Of a DNA stretch of 64,000 nucleotides, positions 7,921 through 16,529 are shown one piece after another. Under the pieces are notes generated by a model. It saw nothing but the letters and a program-made list of their open reading frames with translations. It was not told the origin of the DNA and did not search any database. This DNA is from CAZBXE01 sp964496125. GTDB lineage: Bacteria; Chlamydiota; Chlamydiia; Chlamydiales; CAZBXE01. A program made the translations under genes and the position numbers. The stretch lies in the NCBI GenBank assembly GCA_964496125.1, contig CAZBXE010000005.1:62001-126000 (forward strand), in the 5' to 3' direction. The first letter of the stretch is position 1; every line of letters starts with the position of its first letter.

Positions 7921-9551
7921 AAAAGGTTTTCCACTTTCTTGGAAGTATCCACTTTACCCTGTTTCTTTTAGCTGTAACAACTCTTTTTGTGGTTATAGGA
8001 ACCGTAGTGGAGGCAAAAACTGATTCCCATAGGTTTGCCGAGCAAATTTCATTTAGCTCTCCCCTCTTCAAGTCTCTTCTCTTTTTTTTCTTTGTCAATA
8101 TTTTGCTCTCCACCCTAAGGCGCTACCCCTTTAGACGTGGGCATATCCCCTTTATTATGACTCACATTGGCCTGCTTATGCTTCTTGGTGGTGTGATGGT
8201 AAAGTCGTTTTTTGGTCTGCAAGGGCACATGATTCTTCTAGAAGGAAGTGGGTCAGACGAAGTGATTTTGCCAGGCAGCCTTGCGATTGAAGTGCAAAAG
8301 AAAACAGAGCTTGGGATAGAAAGGGCCCAGCTGTGTCTTGGAAGTGGAGCTGCACCTTTTCCAGAACTGCAGGTTATCCCAATAGAGCTCTATCCACATG
8401 GCCGAGAGCATTTTGCGAGCTGGATTCAGGGCGAGCATTTGCGCTTAGCAGGGCTTGCTCCACTACCCTTGGATTCTTGCCTAGAGAAGAGGATTTTTTC
8501 AGACAGTGATAAGCTTTGCTCCCTCTACGCATTGAGAACGGATCATTTGAAAAGCACGCTAGATGAGCTAAGATCAAAGCAAGGAGCCATTCTTGCCTTC
8601 ATTCAAGAGCCCTCAGGTAGTGTCTATCTTTTTTTCCAAGACGAATGGGGCAGGGAAACGATGGAAGAGTTCCCTCCTCATGAGTTAAGAGGGATTTTAG
8701 AATATGAGGAGGGATTCAAAGGGTATGCAGCTTTTGCAAAGGTTGCCTTCTTAAAAGACTATTCACTCATTGATCCCTTGCCCCCTCCCCTTCTCTATTT
8801 TAAGGAGCAAGCGAATCAGGCAGGCGTTCCATTTGAAAAAACACTTTTTGCTTTCCTGCAAGGGGAGCTCACTCCATGTTTAGAAAGGCTTCTTTCCCGC
8901 ATCCCGACAGAGGAAGCAAGAGAGACGATTGAGGAGAAAGGAAGGCTTCTTGCTCTGTATTTTAGACTGTTTTCTCTCAATCTTGAAACGGTTTTTTCTA
9001 AAGAAGTGAAACAGGAAATTACGCTCTTCTCCCCCCTTGTGCGGACATGCAAGGCTTTGCCACCTTTGCAAAAACTAGAGGAGAATACACCTCTTTTGAA
9101 AGTCGCCTTTTTGCAGGGTAATACAAAAGAGGTGATAGATCTTCCGCTCGCTAAGAACACGGGTCTTTTTTGGCCAGTTCTTAAAGGGCAATACCTTGTG
9201 CGCTTTCAACACGCACGAGAAAAGATCCCCTATCGTATCCGGCTAAGACAAGCAAGAAAAATTTGCTATCCAGGGACAGACCAGGCCTTAAGTTATGAAT
9301 GTGATGTGTTGGCTACACACCAGAATGGGACTGTGGTCGAAAAAACGCTGAGTATGAATCATGTTTTAGAGCTCTCTGGCTACCGATTCTACTTGTCCAG
9401 TATTGCTCCAGGCAATGCAGGCAAAGTGCAAAGGGTGCAGATTGTTGTCAATAAAGATCCTGCAAAGTATACTCTCACCTATCCAGGGGCAGCTTGCTTA
9501 CTTTGTGGGGCCATCCTGTTGTTTTTGCCATCGTTTCGGAGAAAAGAGTGA
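7917..9551 (+). CDS. resB: ResB/Ccs1-type cytochrome c biogenesis protein
   Basis: ResB works with CcsA in system II, delivering heme across the membrane and attaching it to apocytochrome c. The sequence shows the typical layout: N-terminal helix (FLGSIHFTLFLLAVTTLFVVIG), two more helices (about residues 45-100, separated by the loop RRYPFRRGHIPF), a large periplasmic domain, and a final helix near residue 525 (AACLLCGAILLFLPS). Length 544 aa fits the family. The ATG overlaps the upstream gene by 4 bp, and the stop overlaps the ccsA GTG by 4 bp. Confidence 0.85.
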   Translation: MKKVFHFLGSIHFTLFLLAVTTLFVVIGTVVEAKTDSHRFAEQISFSSPLFKSLLFFFFVNILLSTLRRYPFRRGHIPFIMTHIGLLMLLGGVMVKSFFGLQGHMILLEGSGSDEVILPGSLAIEVQKKTELGIERAQLCLGSGAAPFPELQVIPIELYPHGREHFASWIQGEHLRLAGLAPLPLDSCLEKRIFSDSDKLCSLYALRTDHLKSTLDELRSKQGAILAFIQEPSGSVYLFFQDEWGRETMEEFPPHELRGILEYEEGFKGYAAFAKVAFLKDYSLIDPLPPPLLYFKEQANQAGVPFEKTLFAFLQGELTPCLERLLSRIPTEEARETIEEKGRLLALYFRLFSLNLETVFSKEVKQEITLFSPLVRTCKALPPLQKLEENTPLLKVAFLQGNTKEVIDLPLAKNTGLFWPVLKGQYLVRFQHAREKIPYRIRLRQARKICYPGTDQALSYECDVLATHQNGTVVEKTLSMNHVLELSGYRFYLSSIAPGNAGKVQRVQIVVNKDPAKYTLTYPGAACLLCGAILLFLPSFRRKE

Positions 9552-10750
9552 TCTATTCCTGTTTTCTTTTTTTCTTTTTCTGCTTTTCTTCTCTGCTTGG
9601 AGCCTTTGTTCCAGCTCTTTCTCAGGGGAGAATACACCCTCTTCCCATCCACAAACTTACCCTCGACTCACTTGTGCTTCCTGATAAGTTGGAGCCAGGT
9701 CTTTTTCGTCCTCTGAATACGCTCTCAAAAACAACTGCCAATTTTACTCCCTATTCGCAGCAAGAGTTTGTGCAGCTGCAGAACCTCTACCAGGAAGGTC
9801 GTTTACACGAGCTGGGGGTGCTGCTTGAGAAAAGCTATGCAGCTTGTGCCGGTAAACCGCTGCTTCAAACGGCAACAAAGACCCTTTTCTATCCTACTAA
9901 AGCCCAGCTTTCAGTAGAGATGGTCTTTACTACCTTTCCATGGATGCCGCTTCTTCTGTTTCTGTATGTAGTAGCCTTTCTTGCGAAAACACGTCTCTTT
10001 TTTGCTCCCTCGTTTGCTCTCCATACAATTCTTCTTTTAAGCCGAGCTTATATTTTATGGCGCCCCCCCGTCTCTAACATGTACGAGACCCTTCTTTACG
10101 TTCCTTGGATTATTTCACTTCTTGGTTTTGTACAAAACAGATGTCGAGTTGCAGCTTCGGTGGCCTTTCTTCTGCTTTTTCTAGCCGAGATCTCTTCTCT
10201 TGATAAGGGGCTCGGAGCTGTGCAGGCTGTCTTAGATTCACAGTTTTGGCTGACAATTCATGTCATGCTTATTGTCGCAAGTTACGGCGTTTTACTGCTT
10301 GCCGGAGCTTTGGCTCATGTTTATCTTTTTCGACCCGTTGGTTTTTCAGTATTACAAAGGCTTGTCTACCTCGGGGTCTGCATGTTGATTCTCGGGACGA
10401 TTTTGGGAGGTGTTTGGGCGGCAGAAAGCTGGGGGCGGTTTTGGGACTGGGACCCTAAGGAATCTTGGGCGTTTATCTCTTGCTGCATTTATGCGTTTGT
10501 GATCCACGGCCAGAAGTTTTGCCTTATCGGATCACGTGGCTTTACCGTGGGTGCTATCCTGGGCATGCACTGCTGTCTTTTCACATGGTATGGGGTAAAT
10601 TTTATTCTTGGGACAGGATTGCATAGTTATGGTTTTGGGACGGGCGGGAATTTGTATTATTTTCTATTTGTAGGGTTTGATGTCTTACTTGTCTTTGCGC
10701 TTACTTTAAGGCGAAAGGGGACTGAAGGCATTAAGGTCGTATTCACCTAA
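9548..10750 (+). CDS. ccsA: CcsA/ResC heme-handling cytochrome c assembly protein
   Basis: CcsA forms the heme export and ligation channel with ResB. I chose GTG at 9548 (GTGA overlap with the resB stop) because it gives a signal-like N-terminus (MIYSCFLFFFFCFSS); the longer frame from 9494 lies inside resB. The protein has a soluble N-terminal part, then about eight helices. The family signature WGRFWDWDPKESWAFI, the tryptophan-rich heme-binding WWD loop, is complete. Near the end FILGTGLHSYGF carries a conserved His. Length 400 aa. Confidence 0.88.
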   Translation: MIYSCFLFFFFCFSSLLGAFVPALSQGRIHPLPIHKLTLDSLVLPDKLEPGLFRPLNTLSKTTANFTPYSQQEFVQLQNLYQEGRLHELGVLLEKSYAACAGKPLLQTATKTLFYPTKAQLSVEMVFTTFPWMPLLLFLYVVAFLAKTRLFFAPSFALHTILLLSRAYILWRPPVSNMYETLLYVPWIISLLGFVQNRCRVAASVAFLLLFLAEISSLDKGLGAVQAVLDSQFWLTIHVMLIVASYGVLLLAGALAHVYLFRPVGFSVLQRLVYLGVCMLILGTILGGVWAAESWGRFWDWDPKESWAFISCCIYAFVIHGQKFCLIGSRGFTVGAILGMHCCLFTWYGVNFILGTGLHSYGFGTGGNLYYFLFVGFDVLLVFALTLRRKGTEGIKVVFT

Positions 10751-10775
10751 CATTTTTCTTTTGCATGATGTTGTG

Positions 10776-10808
10776 ACTCCAAAATTGTTTGCATCGGAGT
10801 TTTTTTCA
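10776..10808 (+). terminator. Possible terminator after the resB-ccsA operon
   Basis: ACTCC and GGAGT pair around a 14-nt loop and are followed by seven T. The stem is short, so this is a modest candidate. Confidence 0.4.
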
Positions 10809-10814
10809 TGACAA

Positions 10815-10985
10815 TATACACAAATGAATTGGAAAGTTGGTAATATGTCAAGGAGGCACTCTCAATTTTTGTAAGCAGTAGAGGCGTCGAAGCAGCTCTC
10901 TTTAAAAACGAAAGCGATGCAGACGGGCAAAAATTGAGGGATTGTCCGACGCAGGCAGAAACAAACTTTCCAGTTCATTTGTGCA
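10815..10985 (+). mobile_element. MITE-like repeat, copy A
   Basis: A 171-bp element with terminal inverted repeats of about 25 bp: TATACACAAATGAATTGG at the left and the reverse complement of a near match (TGCACAAATGAACTGG) at the right. Interior stretches match copy B (41819-41990) and copy C (44093-44211), including CTCTCAATTTTTG, GTCGAAGCAGCTCT and TTGTCCGACGCAGGCAGAAA. It carries no gene. The right arm runs into the reading frame of the following metalloprotease gene. Confidence 0.85.
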
Positions 10986-12285
10986 TCCTCTTCTCGATGG
11001 CACTTATTTGAAGGTGGGGCACACTGAGTCAGTTTCCTTTCGTGATGATAAGGAAATAGCCTTAGTAGCCATGGCGTTTCTAGGATCGTCTCTTTACTTT
11101 GCAAGCAAAAGATTGCAAGATGATGATGAAGTTGTTGCGGTGGCGATGCAGAACGATCCTCGTGCTCACAAGTATGCAAGCGAGCGCATTCAAGTTCAAT
11201 TGGATTTCTATAAAGACACACCTCAAAAGCAGTTCATCCAAGGTTTACTCAAGCAGTGGGCAGAATCGGGCGAGTGGAAGACGATTGCATGGGGGCCCGA
11301 TTCTCCCTTGTCTAAGGTAGAGAAAATTTTGCAGTTACATGGTATACAGGGTGGCCTTACTAAAGATCTATTTGCATTTGAAGAGATACGTGACAGGTTG
11401 TATCGATTCGCAGACCATCGTTTTGCAACAAGATATACAAACAAAGATCTCCTGAGGATGCTCGGTGAGGAGCTAGAACGTCTTGTTTTCACACACCCAG
11501 ATGTAGTTTCGTTACTACAAAAAAATAGAGAGGCTCTCTTCCAAGCCTTTGCTCATGGGTTGGATCGAAAAACGCTTGCTTTGGTCACATCAACAACTCT
11601 TCTCCAGAGGCCAAAGTGGTTTGATAGGAAGAGGAGCATCCGGGCTCAAGGAGAGCTCCTTAGGATCCTTTCAAAAATGCTCGAGCAAAGAAAAGATATC
11701 AGCTTGAAGCTTTTGGAATCGGATGCTCAGGTGATCATCGTTCCTAAGGATGAAACGTTATATGGTTATTGTAAAGAACGGATTGGATCTTGGAATTGTC
11801 CTGTTTACAGGCCAGAGGTTGGAGGGATGCACGATCTCGTTACGGGGCTTACTCTCGTGACAGAGGAGAATCTTACTGGGCTACCCTCTAAGACGGGCAG
11901 GGGCGCTGCTGCTGGGTCTAGTACGGTGGTACATGAGCTTGCGCATCTTATCCATAATATGGCTCTTCCTTCTTCAATGGACCAGAAGTTCAAGAAAATT
12001 TACACGAGTAAAGTAGAACGAATTGAAGCAAAGTTTGCTGACAAGCGACAGGGCGATTGGAAATATTCAAACGGTGCTTACGCAGCTAGCAACCATTTTG
12101 AGTATTTTGCTGAGTTTGTCAGGTTTTATTTTGAAGCAAACGGAATTGAAGACTCTGGGTCGCTTCTTGTTGGCAGAAGTACGTTCGATCGCCTGGGATC
12201 GGAAGATAAGCAAATGCTCGCGCTGTGCAGAGAAATATTTGGTAATGAAACAACAATTCACTACACAAAGCCACGATTTGACTAG
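10942..12285 (+). CDS. DUF4116-repeat protein with lethal-factor-like zinc metalloprotease domain
   Basis: Residues ~34-82 carry two DUF4116-type repeats (RDDKEIALVAMAFLGSSLYF; DDEVVAVAMQNDPRAHKYAS). The C-terminal part has HELAH (331-335) followed about 50 residues later by HFEYFAEFVRFYF, the HExxH plus downstream Glu arrangement of anthrax lethal-factor-like gluzincins. It is probably a host-directed protease; the substrate is unknown. The frame opens at TTG 10942 inside MITE copy A; GTG 10981 is also inside it, and the first ATG is 11071. None has a convincing ribosome site, so the N-terminus may be truncated by the MITE. No signal peptide. Confidence 0.75.
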   Translation: MSDAGRNKLSSSFVHPLLDGTYLKVGHTESVSFRDDKEIALVAMAFLGSSLYFASKRLQDDDEVVAVAMQNDPRAHKYASERIQVQLDFYKDTPQKQFIQGLLKQWAESGEWKTIAWGPDSPLSKVEKILQLHGIQGGLTKDLFAFEEIRDRLYRFADHRFATRYTNKDLLRMLGEELERLVFTHPDVVSLLQKNREALFQAFAHGLDRKTLALVTSTTLLQRPKWFDRKRSIRAQGELLRILSKMLEQRKDISLKLLESDAQVIIVPKDETLYGYCKERIGSWNCPVYRPEVGGMHDLVTGLTLVTEENLTGLPSKTGRGAAAGSSTVVHELAHLIHNMALPSSMDQKFKKIYTSKVERIEAKFADKRQGDWKYSNGAYAASNHFEYFAEFVRFYFEANGIEDSGSLLVGRSTFDRLGSEDKQMLALCREIFGNETTIHYTKPRFD

Positions 12286-12337
12286 TTGGTCTTCCTCTTT
12301 CTTGCATAAATAATTGGCCTCTGTGATAACTATTTCC

Positions 12338-13717
12338 ATGATGAGGCGAGCTCTTTTTATTTTTCGGCGAGACTTGCGTCTTGAGGACAACACGGGTCTT
12401 TTGTTTGCCCTTAAGAACGCACGCGATGTGATCCCTATTTTCATTTTTACCCCAGAACAGATCGAAAATAATCCTTACAGGGGTGATCGTTCACTGCAAT
12501 TCATGATCGAGTCCTTAGAAGATCTGCAGGGACAGTTAAAAGAGAGGGGGGGAGAACTCTACCTTTTCTATGGCAAGGGGGAAGATGTTGTTTCTGAATG
12601 TATCGAAAAGTTGCAAGTAGATTCTGTGGTTGTCAACCGTGATTATACCCCTTATAGCATAAAGAGAGATGAAAAAATTCAGGCGGTATGTGAAAAGCAG
12701 GGCGCTCTCTTTCATTCGCTAAATGACCTTTTACTCCATCCTCCAGAAGAGACGCTTAAAGCAGATGGTAAGCCCTACACCATATTTACACCTTTCTATA
12801 GAAATGCCCTAAAGCTTGAAGTCGAAACCCCCAAACGGGAAAGCGCAGGTCATTTTTATAGCCAGCCTATCTCATTTGCCCAAGATAAGAAGCTCTACCA
12901 CACCTTGCTGCCAAAGAGAGAGCGGCAGGCAAAAGGGGGAAGAAGAGCAGCCGAGCAAATCTTGCAAAAGCTCCCACTTTTTTCCCATTACGCAGGGCAA
13001 AGAGATTTTCCCGCCTTGGATGCAACAACCCACCTCTCCCCCCATCTTAAATTTACCACCTGTTCAGTACGGGAAGTATATCATGCGATTGTAGCAAAAT
13101 TAGGAGCGGATCATGAGCTCATCCGTGCCTTATACTGGAGAGATTTTTTTACTTCCATTGCCTATTACTTTCCCGCCGTATTTAAAGGAGCTTTCCACAA
13201 ACAATACAACCAAATTGCTTGGGAGGGCAATAAAAGATTTTTTGAGCTTTGGTGCAAAGGACAAACGGGATTTCCGATTGTGGATGCCGGAATGCGGCAG
13301 CTTAATGCAACAGGTTATATGCATGGACGAGTACGGATGATTGCAGCAAGCTTTCTTGTCAAAGACCTTCATATTGATTGGAGATGGGGTGAAGAGTATT
13401 TTGCAAAAAATCTTCTTGATTATGACCCTGCCGTAAATAATGGAAATTGGCAATGGGTTGCGGGAACAGGGTGTGACGCAGCGCCCTATTTCCGTGTTTT
13501 CAACCCCCAAGCCCAAGCAAAGAAGTTTGATCCAGATTGTCTCTATATTAAGAACTGGGTCCCAGAACTAAGAGAACTAGATTCTAAAACAATCCATTCT
13601 TTGGGCCATGGGAAGCAGTCTTGGAATACTTCCTCCTATCCACGCCCCATCGTGGATCACGCAGAGCAAGCAAGAGCTGCTCTCGAACTGTACAAAGAAT
13701 GTAAAAAAATATCTTGA
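12338..13717 (+). CDS. phr: Deoxyribodipyrimidine photolyase / cryptochrome family
   Basis: Light-driven repair of UV pyrimidine dimers using FADH-. The start is one of two adjacent ATGs (12338, 12341) giving MMRRALFIFRRDLRLEDNTG, the family's N-terminal Rossmann opening. The FAD-binding C-terminal domain is complete: LIRALYWRDFF, GQTGFPIVDAGMRQL, and NGNWQWVAGTGCDAAPYF (Cys where many members have Thr). Length 459 aa is normal. Which lesion is repaired (CPD or 6-4) is not certain from sequence. It stands alone between the metalloprotease gene and the coiled-coil gene. Confidence 0.93.
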   Translation: MMRRALFIFRRDLRLEDNTGLLFALKNARDVIPIFIFTPEQIENNPYRGDRSLQFMIESLEDLQGQLKERGGELYLFYGKGEDVVSECIEKLQVDSVVVNRDYTPYSIKRDEKIQAVCEKQGALFHSLNDLLLHPPEETLKADGKPYTIFTPFYRNALKLEVETPKRESAGHFYSQPISFAQDKKLYHTLLPKRERQAKGGRRAAEQILQKLPLFSHYAGQRDFPALDATTHLSPHLKFTTCSVREVYHAIVAKLGADHELIRALYWRDFFTSIAYYFPAVFKGAFHKQYNQIAWEGNKRFFELWCKGQTGFPIVDAGMRQLNATGYMHGRVRMIAASFLVKDLHIDWRWGEEYFAKNLLDYDPAVNNGNWQWVAGTGCDAAPYFRVFNPQAQAKKFDPDCLYIKNWVPELRELDSKTIHSLGHGKQSWNTSSYPRPIVDHAEQARAALELYKECKKIS

Positions 13718-13826
13718 ATTTTAAAAATAGAAAATTGTATTGAACAAAATCACCTAAGAAGATTATCCTCTTCCCGTCCGTAGGGGATGAAATCGGGCAT
13801 CTAAACGAGATCAACTAAGAGAGTTT

Positions 13827-14312
13827 ATGAGGCATTACAAAAGCGAACGATTGAAAAAGTTAGAGGAAGAGCACAACGACTTGCAGCAATGGTTAAAGCT
13901 TGGCCTCGTGCCCAAAAAAGACATCGAAAAGCACAAAGAAGAAATTGAGGCTATTAAAAGTAAGATAGAAGAAGAGAAAGACCGACTCCAATTTTTAAAA
14001 GAAAGTGGAGAAACAGAAGAGTATGTAGCACCTAAGCGATCTCAAGCCAAGGGCGGATATACGGAAATGCCTTCTATTCCAGACATCGAAGTTGCAGAGA
14101 CTGCTTCCGGCGTCACTGAGATCGGTTATGATACAGAATCTGGTGCAGATGAAACTACCGAACATACGGCGACCGTTGAACGTTCTACAGAGCAAGAGGA
14201 TGAAGAGATCAACCCAGAAGATGAAGAAGAAGAATCCTACTTTAGCGACAGGAACAGATGGCGTCGAGGCGGTCGCGGTGGCATCCGCGATCCCGATGCA
14301 GATGAATGGTGA
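13827..14312 (+). CDS. Hypothetical coiled-coil protein with acidic, RG-rich tail
   Basis: Residues 1-70 form a charged coiled coil (KLEEEHNDLQQWLKLGL and KIEEEKDRLQFLKE). The second half is strongly acidic (EQEDEEINPEDEEEES) and ends in WRRGGRGGIRDPDADEW. No domain is recognised. ATG at 13827; the 3' end overlaps the hemW start by 11 bp, so the two are probably translated from one mRNA. The RGG-like end hints at nucleic-acid contact, which is speculation. Confidence 0.7.
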   Translation: MRHYKSERLKKLEEEHNDLQQWLKLGLVPKKDIEKHKEEIEAIKSKIEEEKDRLQFLKESGETEEYVAPKRSQAKGGYTEMPSIPDIEVAETASGVTEIGYDTESGADETTEHTATVERSTEQEDEEINPEDEEEESYFSDRNRWRRGGRGGIRDPDADEW

Positions 14313-15390
14313 GAGCCTCTACTTTCACATCCCTTTTTGCCAAAAAAAGTGTCCCTATTGTCATTTTTATGTGATTAAAGATGATGAATCTCAAAAAGAT
14401 TTACTATTAGACGCGTTAAAAAAAGAATGGGAGCAAAAATCCCCTCTCCTTACGCAGGGGGTTGTTTCGATTTATTTCGGTGGAGGCACGCCTTCATTGT
14501 TTGGGCCGCACCGTATCGAAAAGATATTGAATCTTCTTCCGTGGACTGAAGAGTGTGAGATTACACTCGAAGGAAATCCTGATGATCTAACGCTGGAATC
14601 GCTTAAAGATTATAAGAAACTTGGGATTAATAGGTTAAGTATTGGCGTCCAATCACTCGATAACCATCTCCTGCAAAGACTTGGCAGGACCCATACCGCA
14701 GAAAAGGCAGTCCAAGCCGTCTCAATCGCAAGAGATGTAGGTTTTGAAAATATTTCCTGCGATTTTATGTATGATATTCCCAATCAGACGATGGAAGTTT
14801 GGGAAGAAACTCTTGGGAAGGCAGCGCTTCTTCCTATTACACACGTCTCTCTTTATAATCTGACAATTGAACCCGGAACACCCTTTGACCGCGTAAGAAA
14901 GCATTTGGAGAAAAAAGTTCCCTGTGAAGAGGTAAGTAAAAACATGTTCTATGCAGCGGGTATGCTCGAAGAATATGGCTTTAAACGCTATGAAATCTCA
15001 GCCTTTGCAAGAGATGAAAAGATTTCAAAACATAATACCGGCTATTGGACTGCGCGTCCCTTTCTTGGTTTGGGTCCTTCTGCTTTTAGTTATTGGGGCG
15101 GAAAAAGATTTCGTAATATTGCAGATCTTTCTCAATACTGCAGTTTGCTTGACTCTGGCAAGGCCCCCGTTGATTTTGAAGAAGAGCTATCTGAGGAAAA
15201 AAAGCGGCGAGAATTGCTTGTTTTAGAGCTTCGCCTTATGCGGGGAGCTAGCAAGGAAAAGTTTTTGCCGCTTTATCCAGAAATGCGAAAGCTGATGGAG
15301 CAAGGTCTTCTCAGAGAGGATGAAGGGCAGATCTTCTTGACTGAACAAGGGATGATCACGTATGACTTTGTAGCTGCGGAATTGATCTGA
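14302..15390 (+). CDS. hemW: HemW-like radical SAM protein (annotated in chlamydiae as HemN)
   Basis: A radical SAM protein of the coproporphyrinogen-oxidase family. The 4Fe-4S motif is FCQKKCPYCHF: three Cys with Phe, not a fourth Cys, after it. This matches HemW (heme chaperone) better than true HemN (CxxxCxxCxC). SAM-binding glycines are seen in YFGGGTPSLFG. ATG 14302 gives MNGESLYFHIPFC; ATG 14296, two codons earlier, is also possible. Length 362 aa suits HemW. Its last 30 bp are nearly duplicated at 16531-16560. Confidence 0.85.
   Translation: MNGESLYFHIPFCQKKCPYCHFYVIKDDESQKDLLLDALKKEWEQKSPLLTQGVVSIYFGGGTPSLFGPHRIEKILNLLPWTEECEITLEGNPDDLTLESLKDYKKLGINRLSIGVQSLDNHLLQRLGRTHTAEKAVQAVSIARDVGFENISCDFMYDIPNQTMEVWEETLGKAALLPITHVSLYNLTIEPGTPFDRVRKHLEKKVPCEEVSKNMFYAAGMLEEYGFKRYEISAFARDEKISKHNTGYWTARPFLGLGPSAFSYWGGKRFRNIADLSQYCSLLDSGKAPVDFEEELSEEKKRRELLVLELRLMRGASKEKFLPLYPEMRKLMEQGLLREDEGQIFLTEQGMITYDFVAAELI
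15361..15390 (+). repeat. 30-bp direct repeat, copy 1 (3' end of hemW)
   Basis: TATGACTTTGTAGCTGCGGA plus ATTGATCTGA; 27 of 30 bases match the copy at 16531-16560 in the same orientation. Sequences outside the 30 bp do not match. The two copies bracket the poly-G-split gene. Confidence 0.85.
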
Positions 15391-15500
15391 TAAAAACGCG
15401 CTGTTTCACTTCAACACTCTGACTGTCAACGAGTTTATTGCATAGCTTTCATTGTTAAAATTATTTTGTTATACTCCCTATTAAGAGGAAGGAGCAGAGC

Positions 15501-15854
15501 ATGAATGATTTTCCCTTAGGACTAACACCTGGTGAATTTCAAACCCAAATTGGGGATGCCTCAATTGAAAAAAAGAAGGGGTTTTTTCAAGAACCAAAAC
15601 TTAAAATAGAAACAAAAGAATATACTGCAGCACAAATCTATGCAAATATTTCGAAACAGGGAGGAACCGCACAAGACCGGCAGCAAGCATTAAATGCGGT
15701 AAATGACAAGTTCAAGGAGGCTTCATTGGGCCTACGGGGAAGAATCGCAAAAAATCGTGCAACAAGTTTTGTACAGAGCGCTTTAGCAAAGGCTACAACA
15801 GGGGGGGGATTTAGCCAAGGCTACAACAGAGAAAACTTCATCAAAAGCCAGTAG
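15501..15854 (+). CDS. N-terminal half of a hypothetical protein split at a G8 tract
   Basis: A 117-aa frame with a strong ribosome site (GGAAGGAG before ATG 15501). It reads through G8 at 15801-15808 and stops at 15854. If the tract had seven G, the frame would continue without a stop into the downstream frame that ends at 16521, giving one protein of about 339 aa. The residues up to the tract (SALAKATT) would join DLAKATTEKTSSKASRFF. So this is either the OFF state of a phase-variable gene, a decayed gene, or a sequencing error. Function unknown; hydrophilic, no signal peptide. Confidence 0.6.
   Translation: MNDFPLGLTPGEFQTQIGDASIEKKKGFFQEPKLKIETKEYTAAQIYANISKQGGTAQDRQQALNAVNDKFKEASLGLRGRIAKNRATSFVQSALAKATTGGGFSQGYNRENFIKSQ
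15801..15808 (+). repeat. Homopolymeric G8 tract inside a coding region
   Basis: Eight consecutive G. Loss of one G would fuse the two flanking reading frames exactly. Confidence 0.9.
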
Positions 15855-15933
15855 GTTTTTCTCCTTTTTCAGACGAGCGACAGAAGCAACAACTGATTAT
15901 TCAAAAAACCTGAAAAGAGCCCTAGACGCACCA

Positions 15934-16521
15934 ATGGATTATACTGTGAGACTTTTGATGCAGACGCCATCATTTAAGAAAGAAGACTGTATCAAAGAAT
16001 TGAAGGCTGTCATCGCTCGTACCAAGGGTTACGAGCAATATAACGCGAAAGAGGCGTTACGTGTGCTTCTAATTAAAACGCATAGCGAGGAAATGGCACA
16101 GCTTTTGGGGGTCAAACAAGAAGATTTGGAGCGTGTATTAATAGCACCCAATACGACCTATGTTACGGATTTGAAGACAAAGGGTAATTTTAATAAAGAC
16201 GCTTTTAATGAATTAAAAACAGGGGTGAACAAATATCCAGAAGAACTGCAAGAATCGATAATGACAATGACAAGTGAGTCGCCTGAAGACTATCTCTTGG
16301 CACAAGATGCTGAAAAATTGGGCATAGGACAGAACAATGCAAGTGTTTTAAAAAATGCCATAAAAGAGCCAGAAAAAACAGGAAACTTAGAAGCTTTGCG
16401 TGCGCTTCCGAACTTTGACAAGGAAAAATTCACTATGTTCGCTAAAGAAAGGCTTTTATATCCTTTGGCCTACGAAGAAAACAAGATTATCTACCTTCTC
16501 TCGTACCTTGAATCGACGTAG
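15934..16521 (+). CDS. C-terminal half of the G8-split hypothetical protein
   Basis: A 195-aa frame from ATG 15934, but the same frame is open back to the G8 tract at 15801, so this ATG is probably internal. It is helical and charge-rich (for example DCIKELKAVIARTKGYEQYN). No ribosome site precedes the ATG. No recognised domain. Best read with the 15501 frame as one gene of about 339 codons disrupted by one base. It ends 9 bp before the second copy of the 30-bp direct repeat. Confidence 0.55.
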   Translation: MDYTVRLLMQTPSFKKEDCIKELKAVIARTKGYEQYNAKEALRVLLIKTHSEEMAQLLGVKQEDLERVLIAPNTTYVTDLKTKGNFNKDAFNELKTGVNKYPEELQESIMTMTSESPEDYLLAQDAEKLGIGQNNASVLKNAIKEPEKTGNLEALRALPNFDKEKFTMFAKERLLYPLAYEENKIIYLLSYLEST

Positions 16522-16529
16522 TATAGCAT

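Noticed and set aside
751..15466. Shared 12-mer TTAAAATTATTT upstream of the 781 and 15501 genes as a common effector promoter motif
   Set aside because: AT-rich 12-mer, different spacing to the -10 elements, and only two cases.
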